Of a stretch of 64,000 nt of DNA, positions 34,479 through 43,620 are shown piece by piece. Within the stretch, counting starts at the first letter, position 1. Every line of letters starts with the position of its first letter. Source of the DNA: Hylemonella sp. (GTDB lineage Bacteria > Pseudomonadota > Gammaproteobacteria > Burkholderiales > Burkholderiaceae_C); the NCBI GenBank assembly GCA_030680575.1, contig JAUXVI010000043.1, positions 1-64,000 on the forward strand, given 5' to 3'. Below the pieces are notes generated by a model. The model worked only from the letters and a program-made list of their open reading frames with translations. It was not told the origin of the DNA and did not search any database. The translations under genes and the position numbers were made by a program.

Positions 34479-35363
34479 ATGCTTGACATCTCGCCGCAAC
34501 TGTTTGCCCTGCAGTTGATGACCGGTATTGCGCTGGGCGCCATTTACGCCCTGCTGGCGATCGGCCTGTCGTTGATCTTCGGCATGCTGACCGTGGTGAA
34601 CTTTGCTCACGGTGCTTTTTTCATGGTGGGCGCCTTCCTCGGGGTGTACTTCCTCGGCATCACCGGCAATTTCTGGTTCAGCCTGCTGCTGGTGCCGCTG
34701 GCCACCGGCGCCATCGGTCTGGTGTGCGAACGCTTCCTGGTGCGGCCGCTCTATGGCCGGGGCATCGACTACCCGCTGCTGCTGACCTTCGGCCTGTCCT
34801 ATGTGCTGATCGACGTGATGCGTTTTGCCTTCGGCATTGAGGGCCTGCCCAGTTCCACCCCGGCGGCGTTGCGCGGCTCGGTCTCGCTGGGTTTCGGGCA
34901 TTTCCCTCTGTACCGACTGTTCCTGATCGGCGCTACCGCGGCCATCGTGTTGGCCCTGTGGCTGTTCATCGAGAAAACGCGCTACGGACTGATCATCCGC
35001 GCTGGCTCGCGCGACCCGGAGATTGTCCGCGTGCTGGGCATTGATATCTCGCGCGTCTGGTTGCTGGTGTTCGGCATCGGCACGGCGATTGCCGGCCTGT
35101 CTGGCCTGCTGGCGGCGCCCACGCGCGCCGTCAACCCCGAGATGGGCATTCCCATCCTGGCCGAGTCCTTTGTCGTCACCGTGGTGGGCGGCATGGGCTC
35201 GCTGCCCGGCGCGGTGGTGGCGGGTTTGCTGGTGGGCATCGTCTTCGCGATGACCTCGCTGGTGGCGCCCGAATACGCCGAACTTTCGATCTTTGTCCTG
35301 ATGGCCGTGGTCCTGCTGATCCGTCCGCAGGGCTTCTTCGGCAAGGCCGGACTGATGAGCTGA
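34479..35363 (+). CDS. LivH-like ABC transporter permease
   Basis: A 294-residue inner-membrane permease with about eight helices. Family landmarks are GIALGAIYALLAIGLSLIFGM, NFAHGAFFMVGAF, and the coupling-loop segment SRDPEIVRVLGIDISRVWLL. It forms the translocation path with the LivM-like protein. It starts 78 bp after the receptor gene and 9 bp separate it from the next permease gene. Confidence 0.95.
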   Translation: MLDISPQLFALQLMTGIALGAIYALLAIGLSLIFGMLTVVNFAHGAFFMVGAFLGVYFLGITGNFWFSLLLVPLATGAIGLVCERFLVRPLYGRGIDYPLLLTFGLSYVLIDVMRFAFGIEGLPSSTPAALRGSVSLGFGHFPLYRLFLIGATAAIVLALWLFIEKTRYGLIIRAGSRDPEIVRVLGIDISRVWLLVFGIGTAIAGLSGLLAAPTRAVNPEMGIPILAESFVVTVVGGMGSLPGAVVAGLLVGIVFAMTSLVAPEYAELSIFVLMAVVLLIRPQGFFGKAGLMS

Positions 35364-35372
35364 GCGATCCCC

Positions 35373-36356
35373 ATGAACAAGTACCTCTTTCAATTCATCG
35401 CCCTGGCACGACAGCACCGTGTGGCTGCCGCCCTGTTGTTCCTGTTGGTGTTTCCTTTCCTGATGCCTTACGACGCGCTGTCGGTCAACATCCTGATCTT
35501 CGGCCTCTACGCGGTGGGCTTCAACCTGCTGTTTGGCTACACCGGCATGCTGTCTTTCGGCCATGCCGCTTTTCTGGGGGTGGGCTCCTACCTTGCCGGT
35601 ATCGCGGTGGTGCACGCCGGCTGGCCCTGGTGGGCGGCCATCCTGGCGGGCGTGGCCTCGTCCAGCCTGGTGGGCCTGGTCATCGGCTTCCTGGCCATCC
35701 GCACCCGCGGCATCTACTTTTCCATGGTGACACTGGCGCTGGGCCAGATCGTCTATTACGTCTTCTACAAGGCCGATCACTGGACCGGTGGTGAGAACGG
35801 CCTGCGCGGCGTGAAGGTGGAGTTCATCGACCTGCCGGGCATCTCGATCAACTTTCTCGATCCGCTCAACAAGTACTACGTGATTTATGTCTTCGTGGCG
35901 CTGGCGCTGTGGTTCCTCTCGCGCGTGCTGAGTTCGCCCTTTGGCGCCGTGATCGAGGCCATCCGCGAAAACGAGAAACGTGCTGCTGCCTGCGGTTATG
36001 ACGTGGCACGCGCCAAGCTGCTGGTCTTCGTGCTCTCGGCGGGCATCTGCGGGCTGGCGGGCACGCTGCGTGCGCTGCACCTATCCGTCGTGCCGATCGA
36101 CTCGCTGCATTACCTGCAGTCCGGCCAGGCCGTGATGATGTGCCTGCTGGGCGGCATGGGCACCTTCTTCGGCCCCTTTGTTGGTGCAGCGGTCTTTCTC
36201 TACCTGGAAGATGTGGTCACCAATCTCACCCGCTACTGGATGGGGGTGGTGGGCATCGTCTTCATGGTCTTCGTGCTGTTCTTTCCCAAGGGGCTGTGGG
36301 GCACGTTGCTGCACCAGTTGGAGCGCTGGCAGGGCCGCCAGGGAGGTGCCGCATGA
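35373..36356 (+). CDS. LivM-like ABC transporter permease
   Basis: A 327-residue permease with about nine helices, the LivM landmarks FNLLFGYTGMLSFGHAAFLG and the coupling helix IRENEKRAAACGYDVARAKL. The C-terminus ends in a basic tail (LERWQGRQGGAA). Its stop overlaps the start of the ATPase gene (ATGA), so the two are coupled. Confidence 0.95.
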   Translation: MNKYLFQFIALARQHRVAAALLFLLVFPFLMPYDALSVNILIFGLYAVGFNLLFGYTGMLSFGHAAFLGVGSYLAGIAVVHAGWPWWAAILAGVASSSLVGLVIGFLAIRTRGIYFSMVTLALGQIVYYVFYKADHWTGGENGLRGVKVEFIDLPGISINFLDPLNKYYVIYVFVALALWFLSRVLSSPFGAVIEAIRENEKRAAACGYDVARAKLLVFVLSAGICGLAGTLRALHLSVVPIDSLHYLQSGQAVMMCLLGGMGTFFGPFVGAAVFLYLEDVVTNLTRYWMGVVGIVFMVFVLFFPKGLWGTLLHQLERWQGRQGGAA

Positions 36357-37099
36357 GCAGCACACCTATTCTGGAAGTACGTCACGCTTCGCGTTTTTAT
36401 GGCAAGTTCAAGGCGCTCAGCGATGTGAGCGTGTCTTTCCGCGCCGGTGAACTCACAGCCATCATCGGGCCCAACGGCGCGGGCAAAAGCACTTTCTTCA
36501 ATGTGATCAGCGGTGGCGTGCCGCCCAGCGCTGGGCAGGTGCTGTTCCAGGGGCAGGACATCACGGGCATTGCCCCGCACGAGTTTGCCCGCCTCGGCAT
36601 TGCCAAGAGCTTCCAGATCACCAACGTCTTCAAGCACCTGAGCGCGCACGAGAACGTGCGGGTGGCGCTGCAGATGCAGACCACGCGCTTCCAGCTACTG
36701 CGCCCGCGCAGCCATTACCGCGAACTGATCGAACGGGCCGACGCCCTGCTGGCGCGCGTGGGCCTGCAGGCCTGCCGCGACAAGCTCGCGGGTGACCTGG
36801 CCCATGGCCAGCAGCGCTCGCTGGAAGTGGCCATGGCCCTGGCCTGTGAGCCCAAGCTGCTGCTGATGGACGAGCCCACCGCCGGCATGTCGCCCGAGGA
36901 AACGCTGGTGATGATGGAACTGATCCGCCGGCTGGCGCAGGAACGCACCGTCATCCTGGTGGAGCACAAGATGAAGATGGTGATGGGCCTGTGCAGCCGG
37001 CTCATCGTGCTGCACCACGGCGAACTGCTGGTGGACGGCACGCCCGAGGAGATCCGCAACAACGCCGAGGTCAAGCGCGTCTACCTGGGCCAGGGCTGA
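36353..37099 (+). CDS. LivG-like ABC transporter ATPase
   Basis: A 248-residue ATPase with Walker A GPNGAGKST (about 37-45), the LivG-type FQITNVFKHLSAHENV region, the ABC signature written LAHGQQRSLEVAMAL (the usual LSxGxQ form is here AHGQQ), Walker B LLLMDEPTAGM, and H-loop VEHKMKMVMG. It pairs with LivF to drive uptake. The ATG at 36353 is set by overlap with LivM. Confidence 0.95.
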   Translation: MSSTPILEVRHASRFYGKFKALSDVSVSFRAGELTAIIGPNGAGKSTFFNVISGGVPPSAGQVLFQGQDITGIAPHEFARLGIAKSFQITNVFKHLSAHENVRVALQMQTTRFQLLRPRSHYRELIERADALLARVGLQACRDKLAGDLAHGQQRSLEVAMALACEPKLLLMDEPTAGMSPEETLVMMELIRRLAQERTVILVEHKMKMVMGLCSRLIVLHHGELLVDGTPEEIRNNAEVKRVYLGQG

Positions 37100-37113
37100 A
37101 GAAAGAATCCGAC

Positions 37114-37818
37114 ATGCTGAAAGTTCAACAACTCAACGCCTGGTACGACCACAGCCACGTGATCCAGGGCCTGGATTTCGAGGTGCGCCAGGGCGAGATC
37201 GTCACGCTCATGGGGCGCAATGGCGCAGGCAAGACCAGCACGCTGCGCACCATCATGGGCCTGGTGAGCAAGTGCCAAGGCCAGGTCATCTTCGACGGCC
37301 AGGACCTGCTGGGACAACCGCCCCACGTGCGTTTCCACCACAGCCTGGCCTATGTGCCCGAGGAACGGCGCATCGTGCCCGGCCTGACCGTGCTGGAGAA
37401 CCTGCAGCTCGGCCTGCTGGCCAGTTCGCGCCGTGGCGAGATGGATGCCATGATCGACGAGATCGCCGAGACCTTCCCGCGCCTGAAGGAGCGCCTGCAC
37501 CAGGAGGGCACCTCGCTCTCCGGCGGTGAGCAGCAGATGCTGGCCATTGCCCGCGCCATGATGGCCCGGCCGCGCATGATCCTGCTGGACGAGCCGTCCG
37601 AGGGCATCATGCCGCTGCTGGTCCATGAGATGTTCCAGCTCTTCGTGCGCATGAAGCAGGCCGGCACCACCATCCTGCTGGTGGAGCAGAACGTGGAGCG
37701 GGCGCTGTCCATCTCTGACCGCGCCTATATCCTGGACCAGGGCCAGATCGTGCACCAGGGGGCCGCCGACGAGCTGCTGCGCAACGCCGAGATCCAGGAG
37801 CGTTATTGCGCGGTATAG
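37114..37818 (+). CDS. LivF-like ABC transporter ATPase
   Basis: A 234-residue ATPase with Walker A GRNGAGKTS (about 37-45), YVPEERRIVPGLTVLENL, the signature SLSGGEQQMLAIARAM, Walker B MILLDEPSEGIMP and H-loop LLVEQNV. It is the last gene of the importer operon, 14 bp after LivG, and completes the transport system with the receptor and two permeases. Confidence 0.95.
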   Translation: MLKVQQLNAWYDHSHVIQGLDFEVRQGEIVTLMGRNGAGKTSTLRTIMGLVSKCQGQVIFDGQDLLGQPPHVRFHHSLAYVPEERRIVPGLTVLENLQLGLLASSRRGEMDAMIDEIAETFPRLKERLHQEGTSLSGGEQQMLAIARAMMARPRMILLDEPSEGIMPLLVHEMFQLFVRMKQAGTTILLVEQNVERALSISDRAYILDQGQIVHQGAADELLRNAEIQERYCAV

Positions 37819-37893
37819 AAGATGGGTTTCGAGCGCGCTCTGTAGTCACCGCGTTGGGGTGGGGTGGGTCCAGGCCGGGGATAATCCCCGTCC

Positions 37894-38559
37894 ATGGAAC
37901 TGATCACCTTTCTCATTGATTTCATCCTGCACGTTGACAAACACCTGGAGGTGTTCGTGCAGAACTATGGCGCGTGGGTTTATGCGCTGCTGTTTCTGAT
38001 CGTCTTCGTCGAGACGGGGCTGGTGGTCATGCCCTTTCTGCCGGGCGACTCGCTGCTGTTCGTGGTCGGTGCGCTGGCCGGGGCCGGGCTGCTGAGTTAT
38101 CCCGTTGCGGTGGCGGTGCTGCTGGTGGCGGCCATCCTGGGTGACCAGTGCAACTACTCCATTGGGCGCTACTTTGGGCCGAAGGTGTTCAAGTGGGAGA
38201 ACTCGCGCCTGTTCAACAAGCGCGCCTTCGACCAGGCCCACAACTTCTACGAAACCTACGGCGGCATCACCATCATCCTGGCGCGCTTCATGCCTTTCAT
38301 CCGCACCTTTGCACCCTTCGTGGGTGGCGTGGCCGAGATGAGCCGTCTCAAGTTCACGCTCTTCAACGTGGTGGGCGCGCTGATCTGGGTGCTGGGCATC
38401 TGTACCGCGGGTTATTTCCTCGGCAGCCTGCCGTGGGTCAAGGCCAACCTGGACAAGATCATCTGGGGCATGATCCTGATCCCCGGCCTGATCGTGATCT
38501 ACGGCACCTGGAAGGCGCAGCGCCGGCAAAAGGTGGAGTTCATCTCCGGCACCAAATAA
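37894..38559 (+). CDS. DedA family inner-membrane protein
   Basis: A 221-residue DedA/SNARE-associated family protein with the motifs ETGLVVMPFLPGDSLLF (about 46-62) and RFMPFIRTFAPFVGG (about 132-146), five or so membrane helices and a basic C-terminus. DedA proteins move undecaprenyl phosphate or other lipids across the inner membrane. The ATG follows a GGGGATAATCC spacer without a strong site. It is probably separate from the Liv operon (75 bp gap). Confidence 0.93.
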   Translation: MELITFLIDFILHVDKHLEVFVQNYGAWVYALLFLIVFVETGLVVMPFLPGDSLLFVVGALAGAGLLSYPVAVAVLLVAAILGDQCNYSIGRYFGPKVFKWENSRLFNKRAFDQAHNFYETYGGITIILARFMPFIRTFAPFVGGVAEMSRLKFTLFNVVGALIWVLGICTAGYFLGSLPWVKANLDKIIWGMILIPGLIVIYGTWKAQRRQKVEFISGTK

Positions 38560-38585
38560 GGCCCAGCCGGCTCACAGGAGCAAGC

Positions 38586-39575
38586 ATGCTGGCAATGCGC
38601 GTGACACAGCCCGGCCAGCCGTTGCAAGCGGCCGACCTGCCGATGCCGCAGCCGGGCCCGCATGAGGTACTGGTGCAGGTGTTGGCCTGCGGTGTCTGCC
38701 GCACCGACCTGCACATCATCGACGCTGATCTGTCGCCGCGCCACCCCGGCATGGTGCCGGGGCACGAGGTAGTGGGCCGCGTGGTGGCCACCGGGCCGGG
38801 GGCCAAACGCTTCGCCGTCGGCACCCGCATCGGCATTCCCTGGCTGGGCGGCACCTGCGGCCATTGTTCTTACTGTGCGAGCCAGCACGAGAACCTGTGC
38901 GATACACCGGTCTTCACCGGCTACGACCGGCCCGGCGGTTTTGCCGAATACACCGTGGCGGACGAGCGTTATTGTTTCGCGCTGCCGGCGCGTTATGACG
39001 ATGCGCATGCCGCACCGCTGTTGTGTGCGGGGCTGATCGGCTTTCGCGCCTACCGCCAGGCCGGTTTGACAGGTCGGGCGCGGCTCGGCCTGTACGGCTT
39101 TGGCGCGGCGGCGCACATCATTTGCCAGATTGCGGTGGCACAGGGGCACGAGGTCCATGCCTTCGTGCGGGCGGGGGACGAACAAAGTGCGTGTTTTGCC
39201 CGGCAACTGGGCGCGGCCTGGGCCGGCCCGTCGGATGCGCTGCCGCCGCAGGAACTCGATGCCGCGCTGATCTTTGCGCCCGTTGGTTCACTGGTGCCGG
39301 CGGCCTTGCGCGCCACGCGCAAGGGCGGGGTGGTGGTGTGCGCCGGCATCCACATGAGCGACATTCCGGCCTTCCCGTATTCATTGCTGTGGGGCGAGCG
39401 TTGCGTGCGCTCGGTGGCCAACCTGACGCGCGAAGACGGCGAGGCCTTCTTCGATTGCATTGCGCGCCACCCGGTCACGACCCACGTGCAGACCTACCCG
39501 CTGGCGCAGGCCAACGAGGCGGTGGCGGCACTGCGTGCTGGTGCCATCGACGGCGCGGCGGTCTTGCTGCCCTGA
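38586..39575 (+). CDS. Zinc-dependent alcohol dehydrogenase family protein
   Basis: A 329-residue medium-chain dehydrogenase. Catalytic zinc ligands are in CGVCRTDLH and PGHEVVG; structural zinc ligands lie in CGHCSYCASQHENLC (four Cys). The Rossmann segment GLYGFGAAAHIICQIA has GxGxxA instead of the usual GxGxxG. It oxidises alcohols with NAD(P). AGGAG precedes the ATG at 38586. The last 82 bp overlap, tail to tail, with the L,D-transpeptidase gene. Confidence 0.9.
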   Translation: MLAMRVTQPGQPLQAADLPMPQPGPHEVLVQVLACGVCRTDLHIIDADLSPRHPGMVPGHEVVGRVVATGPGAKRFAVGTRIGIPWLGGTCGHCSYCASQHENLCDTPVFTGYDRPGGFAEYTVADERYCFALPARYDDAHAAPLLCAGLIGFRAYRQAGLTGRARLGLYGFGAAAHIICQIAVAQGHEVHAFVRAGDEQSACFARQLGAAWAGPSDALPPQELDAALIFAPVGSLVPAALRATRKGGVVVCAGIHMSDIPAFPYSLLWGERCVRSVANLTREDGEAFFDCIARHPVTTHVQTYPLAQANEAVAALRAGAIDGAAVLLP

Positions 39576-40459
39576 GATGCCTTGGGCTGAGTGGGCCGTG
39601 AGTTGCCCGAAGGGGATGCCGGTGGGCGTTTCGGGCTGGTCTTGAGGAAGGGGCTGGGCGACCAGTCCGGGCGTTGGGCACGCTGGGTATCCACAACGAT
39701 CAGGTAGCGGCCGGCATGGGCCACCGGTGTGCGCTGGGGCGACAGCACCCAGAGATGGCGCCCTTCGGCCATGGCGTCCTCGTAATCGGCATCCAGCAGG
39801 CCGTACTGGTCGAGCAGGCGGTTGAGCGTGGCCGGAATGCGCACGCACCCCTTGGACTGCACGCTGCCGAGTTTGGGCTCCAGCAGGTCCGGGTCGGTCG
39901 CATGCAGCAGCAGACGCATGGCACTGGTGCCGCCGTTGCCCCAGCCACGTCGGCCCTGTTGCCAGCCGAAGTCGAACACGCGCATGCCCTGCACCCCGAA
40001 CCCACGGATGCCGTGCTCGTTGTAGGTGCCTTCGGCGCGAAAGTCCGGGTTGAGGGTGGTGTGGTCGAAGACACCGGTGGGCGTCTCGAAGTAGTCGTAC
40101 TCGCCGCCGCGTCCGGTGGACACGGGCGATGCGCCGATCAGCACCGCGCGCGCGGGCGGCTCCATCCAGAGCAGCAGCAGCGCCTGCACCCGCGGACTGC
40201 GGTCCACCAGCACCAGGTACTGCGGGCGATCGAGCGCGATGCCGGCGGCCTGCAGCCTCTGCAGCGCCAACTCGCCGTAGCGTTTGACCTCGGTGTCTGG
40301 CAGCTGCAGTTGTTTGTCCACCAGGCGATTGAAGCGGTCCGCCATGGCCATCGGCAACTCATCAGTAGCCCGCGCAGATTGCCCGCACAACAAGGCCGCT
40401 GCCAGCAGGAGCCGCGGCAGCGAGCGGAACAGGCGATGGGCAGAGCGGGTGAGATGCAT
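39494..40459 (-). CDS. L,D-transpeptidase (YkuD-type) exported protein
   Basis: A 321-residue exported protein with a signal peptide (basic MHLTRSAHRLFR, hydrophobic LLLAAALLC, cleavage near QSARA). The catalytic region has NEHGIRGFG and QSKGCVRIP, matching the YkuD His and S-x-G-C-[VI]-R motif that cross-links peptidoglycan or attaches proteins. The C-terminal 60 residues are Pro/Ser/Ala-rich, of low complexity, and coded by DNA that also encodes the end of the convergent dehydrogenase. The start at 40459 is chosen because it begins the signal peptide. Confidence 0.82.
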   Translation of the reverse strand: MHLTRSAHRLFRSLPRLLLAAALLCGQSARATDELPMAMADRFNRLVDKQLQLPDTEVKRYGELALQRLQAAGIALDRPQYLVLVDRSPRVQALLLLWMEPPARAVLIGASPVSTGRGGEYDYFETPTGVFDHTTLNPDFRAEGTYNEHGIRGFGVQGMRVFDFGWQQGRRGWGNGGTSAMRLLLHATDPDLLEPKLGSVQSKGCVRIPATLNRLLDQYGLLDADYEDAMAEGRHLWVLSPQRTPVAHAGRYLIVVDTQRAQRPDWSPSPFLKTSPKRPPASPSGNSRPTQPKASQGSKTAAPSMAPARSAATASLACASG

Positions 40460-40615
40460 CAAGAAGGGTATTTCTTTTCGGGGTGGATGAACAAACAGGT
40501 GGTTGGTCGATGCCAAGAAGCGTAAGCTGGACAAAGTTTGACGTGGCTCAAGAAACGCCAGGCTGGCTGGACTGATCCTCGCTAATGTAGCGATAGCAAG
40601 AGAGAGGTGAACGAC

Positions 40616-40939
40616 ATGACAAGCAAGAAACCCGCTGCGGCAAGCAAGAAGACCGCCAGCATGAACACCGTGCCGGAGACGGAGGCCGGCAACGTGGAGC
40701 AGGTCATGGCGCGGCCTGACGGCTACTACTGGCGCGCGCCGGGCAGCAAGCAGGAGTTCGGTCCCTTCGCCTCCCTGGAGGACGCCCTGGCCGACATGCA
40801 GTCCTTGGACGAGGAGTCCCCCGCGCCGGGCGAAACGCTGCAGGAAGCCGAGAGCGAACTCGGCATTGCCGACTGGATCGACCCCGAGACCGGTGAGCCG
40901 GCCGAAGGTCTGTCACCACCGCACATCGACGAGGAGTGA
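40616..40939 (+). CDS. Small acidic protein in the FtsH operon
   Basis: A 107-residue protein with a Lys/Ala-rich basic N-terminus (MTSKKPAAASKKTAS) and a strongly acidic C-terminal half (DEESPAPGETLQEAES, then LGIADWIDPETGEPAEG). A central RPDGYYWRAPGSKQEFGPFASLEDAL looks like a small domain of the DUF2007/glycine-rich type, but I recognise no family. A purine-rich site (GAGAGAGG) precedes the ATG at 40616. It ends 4 bp before the ftsH GTG, so it is co-translated with it and may be a substrate or adaptor. Confidence 0.65.
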   Translation: MTSKKPAAASKKTASMNTVPETEAGNVEQVMARPDGYYWRAPGSKQEFGPFASLEDALADMQSLDEESPAPGETLQEAESELGIADWIDPETGEPAEGLSPPHIDEE

Positions 40940-40943
40940 GCGG

Positions 40944-42794
40944 GTGGAGAAACACACACAGTGGAACCTCTGGTACATCGTTCTGGCCATCCTGGGCGTG
41001 CTGGTGCTGCAGAGTTTCGTGCAGCAGTGGCAGCAGGTGCAGCCGCTGCCCTATAGCGAATTCCTGCAGGAACTGGAGAAGAAAAACATCAAGGAGATTG
41101 CGGTCTACGCCGACCACCTGGAAGGCACGTTGAACCAGCCGCTGCCCGACGGCCGCACACGTTTTGCCACCACGCGGGTGGAGCTCGATCTGGCGCGCGA
41201 CCTGGCGCAGTACGGGGTGCGCTTTACCGGCGTCATCCAGAGCACCTTTCTGCGTGATCTGTTTTCCTGGGTGGCGCCGACACTGGTCTTCTTTGCCATT
41301 TGGATGTTCTTCATCCGCAAGATGGTCGCCCGCGGCGGCCTCGGGGGCGGTCTGGGCGATGGCCTGCTGTCCATCGGCAAGAGCAAGGCCAAGGTCTACG
41401 TGGAGAGCGACACCCGGGTGACGTTCGAGGACGTGGCCGGGGTCGATGAGGCCAAGGTCGAGCTGGAGGAGATTGTTGATTTCCTGAAGGACCCGGCGGC
41501 GCACAGCCGGCTGGGCGCACGCATTCCCAAAGGCATTCTGCTGGTCGGCCCGCCGGGCACCGGCAAGACCTTGCTGGCACGCGCAGTGGCGGGGCAAGCC
41601 GGGGTGCCGTTCTTCTCCATCAACGGCTCGGAGTTCGTGGAGATGTTTGTCGGTGTCGGTGCGGCGCGGGTGCGTGACCTGTTCGAACAGGCGCGCCAGC
41701 GGGCGCCGGCCATCATCTTCATCGACGATATCGACGCCTTGGGCCGTGCCCGCGGCGCCTATGGTCTGGGTGGTCACGACGAGAAGGAGCAGACGCTCAA
41801 CCAACTGCTGGCCGAGCTCGACGGCTTCGACCCGCGTGCCGGGCTGGTGCTGCTGGCGGCCACCAACCGGCCCGAGATCCTGGACCCAGCGTTGCTGCGC
41901 GCCGGCCGCTTCGACCGCCAGGTGCTGGTGGACCGGCCTGACAAACATGGCCGGGTGCAGATCCTGCAGGTGCACATCAAGCGCATCAAGCTGGCAGCGG
42001 GCCTGGACCTGGCGCAGATCGCCGCGCTCACACCCGGCTTCACCGGTGCCGACCTGGCCAACCTGGTCAACGAGGCGGCGCTGGTGGCCACACGCCGCAA
42101 CGCCGACGAGGTGACGCTGGCCGACTTCACCACCGCCATCGAGCGCATCGTGGCCGGGCTGGAGAAGCGCAACCGCATCCTCAACCCGGAGGAGCGCCGC
42201 ATCATTGCCGTGCACGAGATGGGGCACGCGCTGGTGGCCATGGCCCTGCCGGGGCTGGACACGGTGCACAAGGTCTCCATCATCCCGCGCGGCATTGGCG
42301 CCCTGGGTTACACCATCCAGCGCCCGACCGAAGACCGCTACCTGATGACGCGGTTGGAGCTGGAGAACAAGATGGCCATGCTGTTGGCCGGCCGCGCGGC
42401 CGAGATGCTGCTCATCGGCCATGCCTCCACCGGCGCGTCGGATGACCTGGCCAAGGCCACCGACATTGCGCGCAGCATGGTGATGCGCTTCGGCATGGAC
42501 ACCACGCTGGGCCAGGTGACCTACGAGAACCAGCCGTCGCCTTTTCTCGGCCCCTTGCCCGAAGGCATGGACTTGGGCCGTGCACAGTACGCCCCGGAGA
42601 CGGCGCGCGAGATCGACTGCGCGGTGCGTGCCCTGACGGAAACCGCCTTCCAGCGCGCCACCGAACTGCTGACGCAGCGCCGCAGCACGCTGGAAGATGG
42701 CAGCCGCCTGCTGCTGGCGCGCGAGACACTGACGGAAGAAGACATCATGGTGCTGGTGCAGCCTGCGGCGGGCGCTGCAGGGCTTGGCGCCTGA
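40944..42794 (+). CDS. FtsH-family ATP-dependent zinc metalloprotease, Walker B variant
   Basis: A 616-residue protease. TM1 spans about residues 8-27 and TM2 104-124, with the AAA domain about 160-400: Walker A GPPGTGKT (202-209), [13 protein letters not shown] pore loop, and Walker [12 protein letters not shown]. The metalloprotease domain has HEMGH (424-428) and [10 protein letters not shown] with the third zinc ligand. Residue 262 is Asp (codon GAT) where FtsH normally has the catalytic Glu of FIDEID. FtsH degrades membrane and regulatory proteins. The GTG at 40944 has GAGGAG eight bases upstream. This may be an accessory FtsH copy beside a canonical one elsewhere. Confidence 0.9.
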   Translation: MEKHTQWNLWYIVLAILGVLVLQSFVQQWQQVQPLPYSEFLQELEKKNIKEIAVYADHLEGTLNQPLPDGRTRFATTRVELDLARDLAQYGVRFTGVIQSTFLRDLFSWVAPTLVFFAIWMFFIRKMVARGGLGGGLGDGLLSIGKSKAKVYVESDTRVTFEDVAGVDEAKVELEEIVDFLKDPAAHSRLGARIPKGILLVGPPGTGKTLLARAVAGQAGVPFFSINGSEFVEMFVGVGAARVRDLFEQARQRAPAIIFIDDIDALGRARGAYGLGGHDEKEQTLNQLLAELDGFDPRAGLVLLAATNRPEILDPALLRAGRFDRQVLVDRPDKHGRVQILQVHIKRIKLAAGLDLAQIAALTPGFTGADLANLVNEAALVATRRNADEVTLADFTTAIERIVAGLEKRNRILNPEERRIIAVHEMGHALVAMALPGLDTVHKVSIIPRGIGALGYTIQRPTEDRYLMTRLELENKMAMLLAGRAAEMLLIGHASTGASDDLAKATDIARSMVMRFGMDTTLGQVTYENQPSPFLGPLPEGMDLGRAQYAPETAREIDCAVRALTETAFQRATELLTQRRSTLEDGSRLLLARETLTEEDIMVLVQPAAGAAGLGA

Positions 42795-42807
42795 CAGGAG
42801 GAAGCGC

Positions 42808-43455
42808 ATGAACACCTTGACCAAGATGGCTTTGGGTTTGATCGGGCAACTTCACACCCAACCCGCCAGTGGCGAGTCACTCACCATGATGGCGCTGCCG
42901 CCGGCGCAGACCACAGGCGGCCTGCCCTTGATGGAGGCCTTGCGCCAGCGTCATTCTGCGCGCGAGTTCCGCGCTGACGCGCTGACGCCCCAGCAACTGT
43001 CGGACCTGTTGTGGGCGGCTTGCGGCCTGAATCGCGACGCCTTGGGCGGGCGCACCGCGCCTTCGGCCATGAATGCGCAGGAAGTCGATCTGTACCTGGC
43101 GCTGCCGCAGGGCCTGTACCGCTATGAGCCGAAGGCGCACGCGCTGCAACTGGTGGTGGCGCAGGATGTGCGGCGCGTCACCGGTTACCAGGATTTTGTC
43201 GACACGGCGCCGCTGGATCTGATCTTCGTGGCGGAGCACAGCCGCATGAAGATGGTGCCGGCTGCCATGCGTGAGTCCTACGCCTCGGTGGCCGCCGGTG
43301 CCATGGCGCAGAACATCTACCTCTACTGCGCCTCGGTCGGCCTAGCCACCGTGGTGCGTGCCTGGTTCGACCGCCAGGCCCTGACCCAGGCCATAGGCCT
43401 GACCCCGGACCAGCAACTGCTGCTGACGCAGACGGTGGGCTGGCCGGAAGTCTGA
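42808..43455 (+). CDS. Nitroreductase family protein (SagB/ThcOx-like)
   Basis: A 215-residue enzyme. An N-terminal amphipathic/hydrophobic segment (about residues 1-15) precedes the FMN-binding RQRHSAREFRADAL and the SagB-type LSDLLWAACGLNR. Later segments are APSAMNAQEVDLY and ASVAAGAMAQNIYLYCASVGL. It transfers electrons or oxidises azolines or small substrates. AGGAGG precedes the ATG. It starts 13 bp after ftsH and likely shares its operon. Confidence 0.86.
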   Translation: MNTLTKMALGLIGQLHTQPASGESLTMMALPPAQTTGGLPLMEALRQRHSAREFRADALTPQQLSDLLWAACGLNRDALGGRTAPSAMNAQEVDLYLALPQGLYRYEPKAHALQLVVAQDVRRVTGYQDFVDTAPLDLIFVAEHSRMKMVPAAMRESYASVAAGAMAQNIYLYCASVGLATVVRAWFDRQALTQAIGLTPDQQLLLTQTVGWPEV

Positions 43456-43556
43456 CCAACCTTGCCATCGTTGCAGCAGAAGGCATCGATTCACTGCGTG
43501 CCTTATCAAGCAATGGGAAGTGTGAGATGAGCTGTAATATGTCAATCGATACGGTC

Positions 43557-43596
43557 CTACAACAACGGGAGACGGCTTTGCCGAGAAGTTTTGTAG
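43557..43596. other. Imperfect 40-nt hairpin upstream of a low-GC gene
   Basis: CTACAA pairs with TTGTAG, AAC with GTT, and CGGC with GCCG, around TTT. It lies in AT-rich DNA between the nitroreductase and the next gene; there is no T-tract after it. It may be a regulatory structure or a degenerate mobile-element end. GTTAAAC (43612-43618) follows. Confidence 0.4.
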
Positions 43597-43620
43597 TCCG
43601 GTCATCTTCACGTTAAACCT

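Noticed and set aside
32979-36080. Minus-strand open frame of over 1000 codons across the Liv operon
   Set aside because: It is antisense to the FAD monooxygenase end, the LivK-like receptor, LivH and LivM genes, all of which have clear family motifs. Its peptide is His/Gln/Arg-rich low-complexity sequence typical of a high-GC shadow frame.
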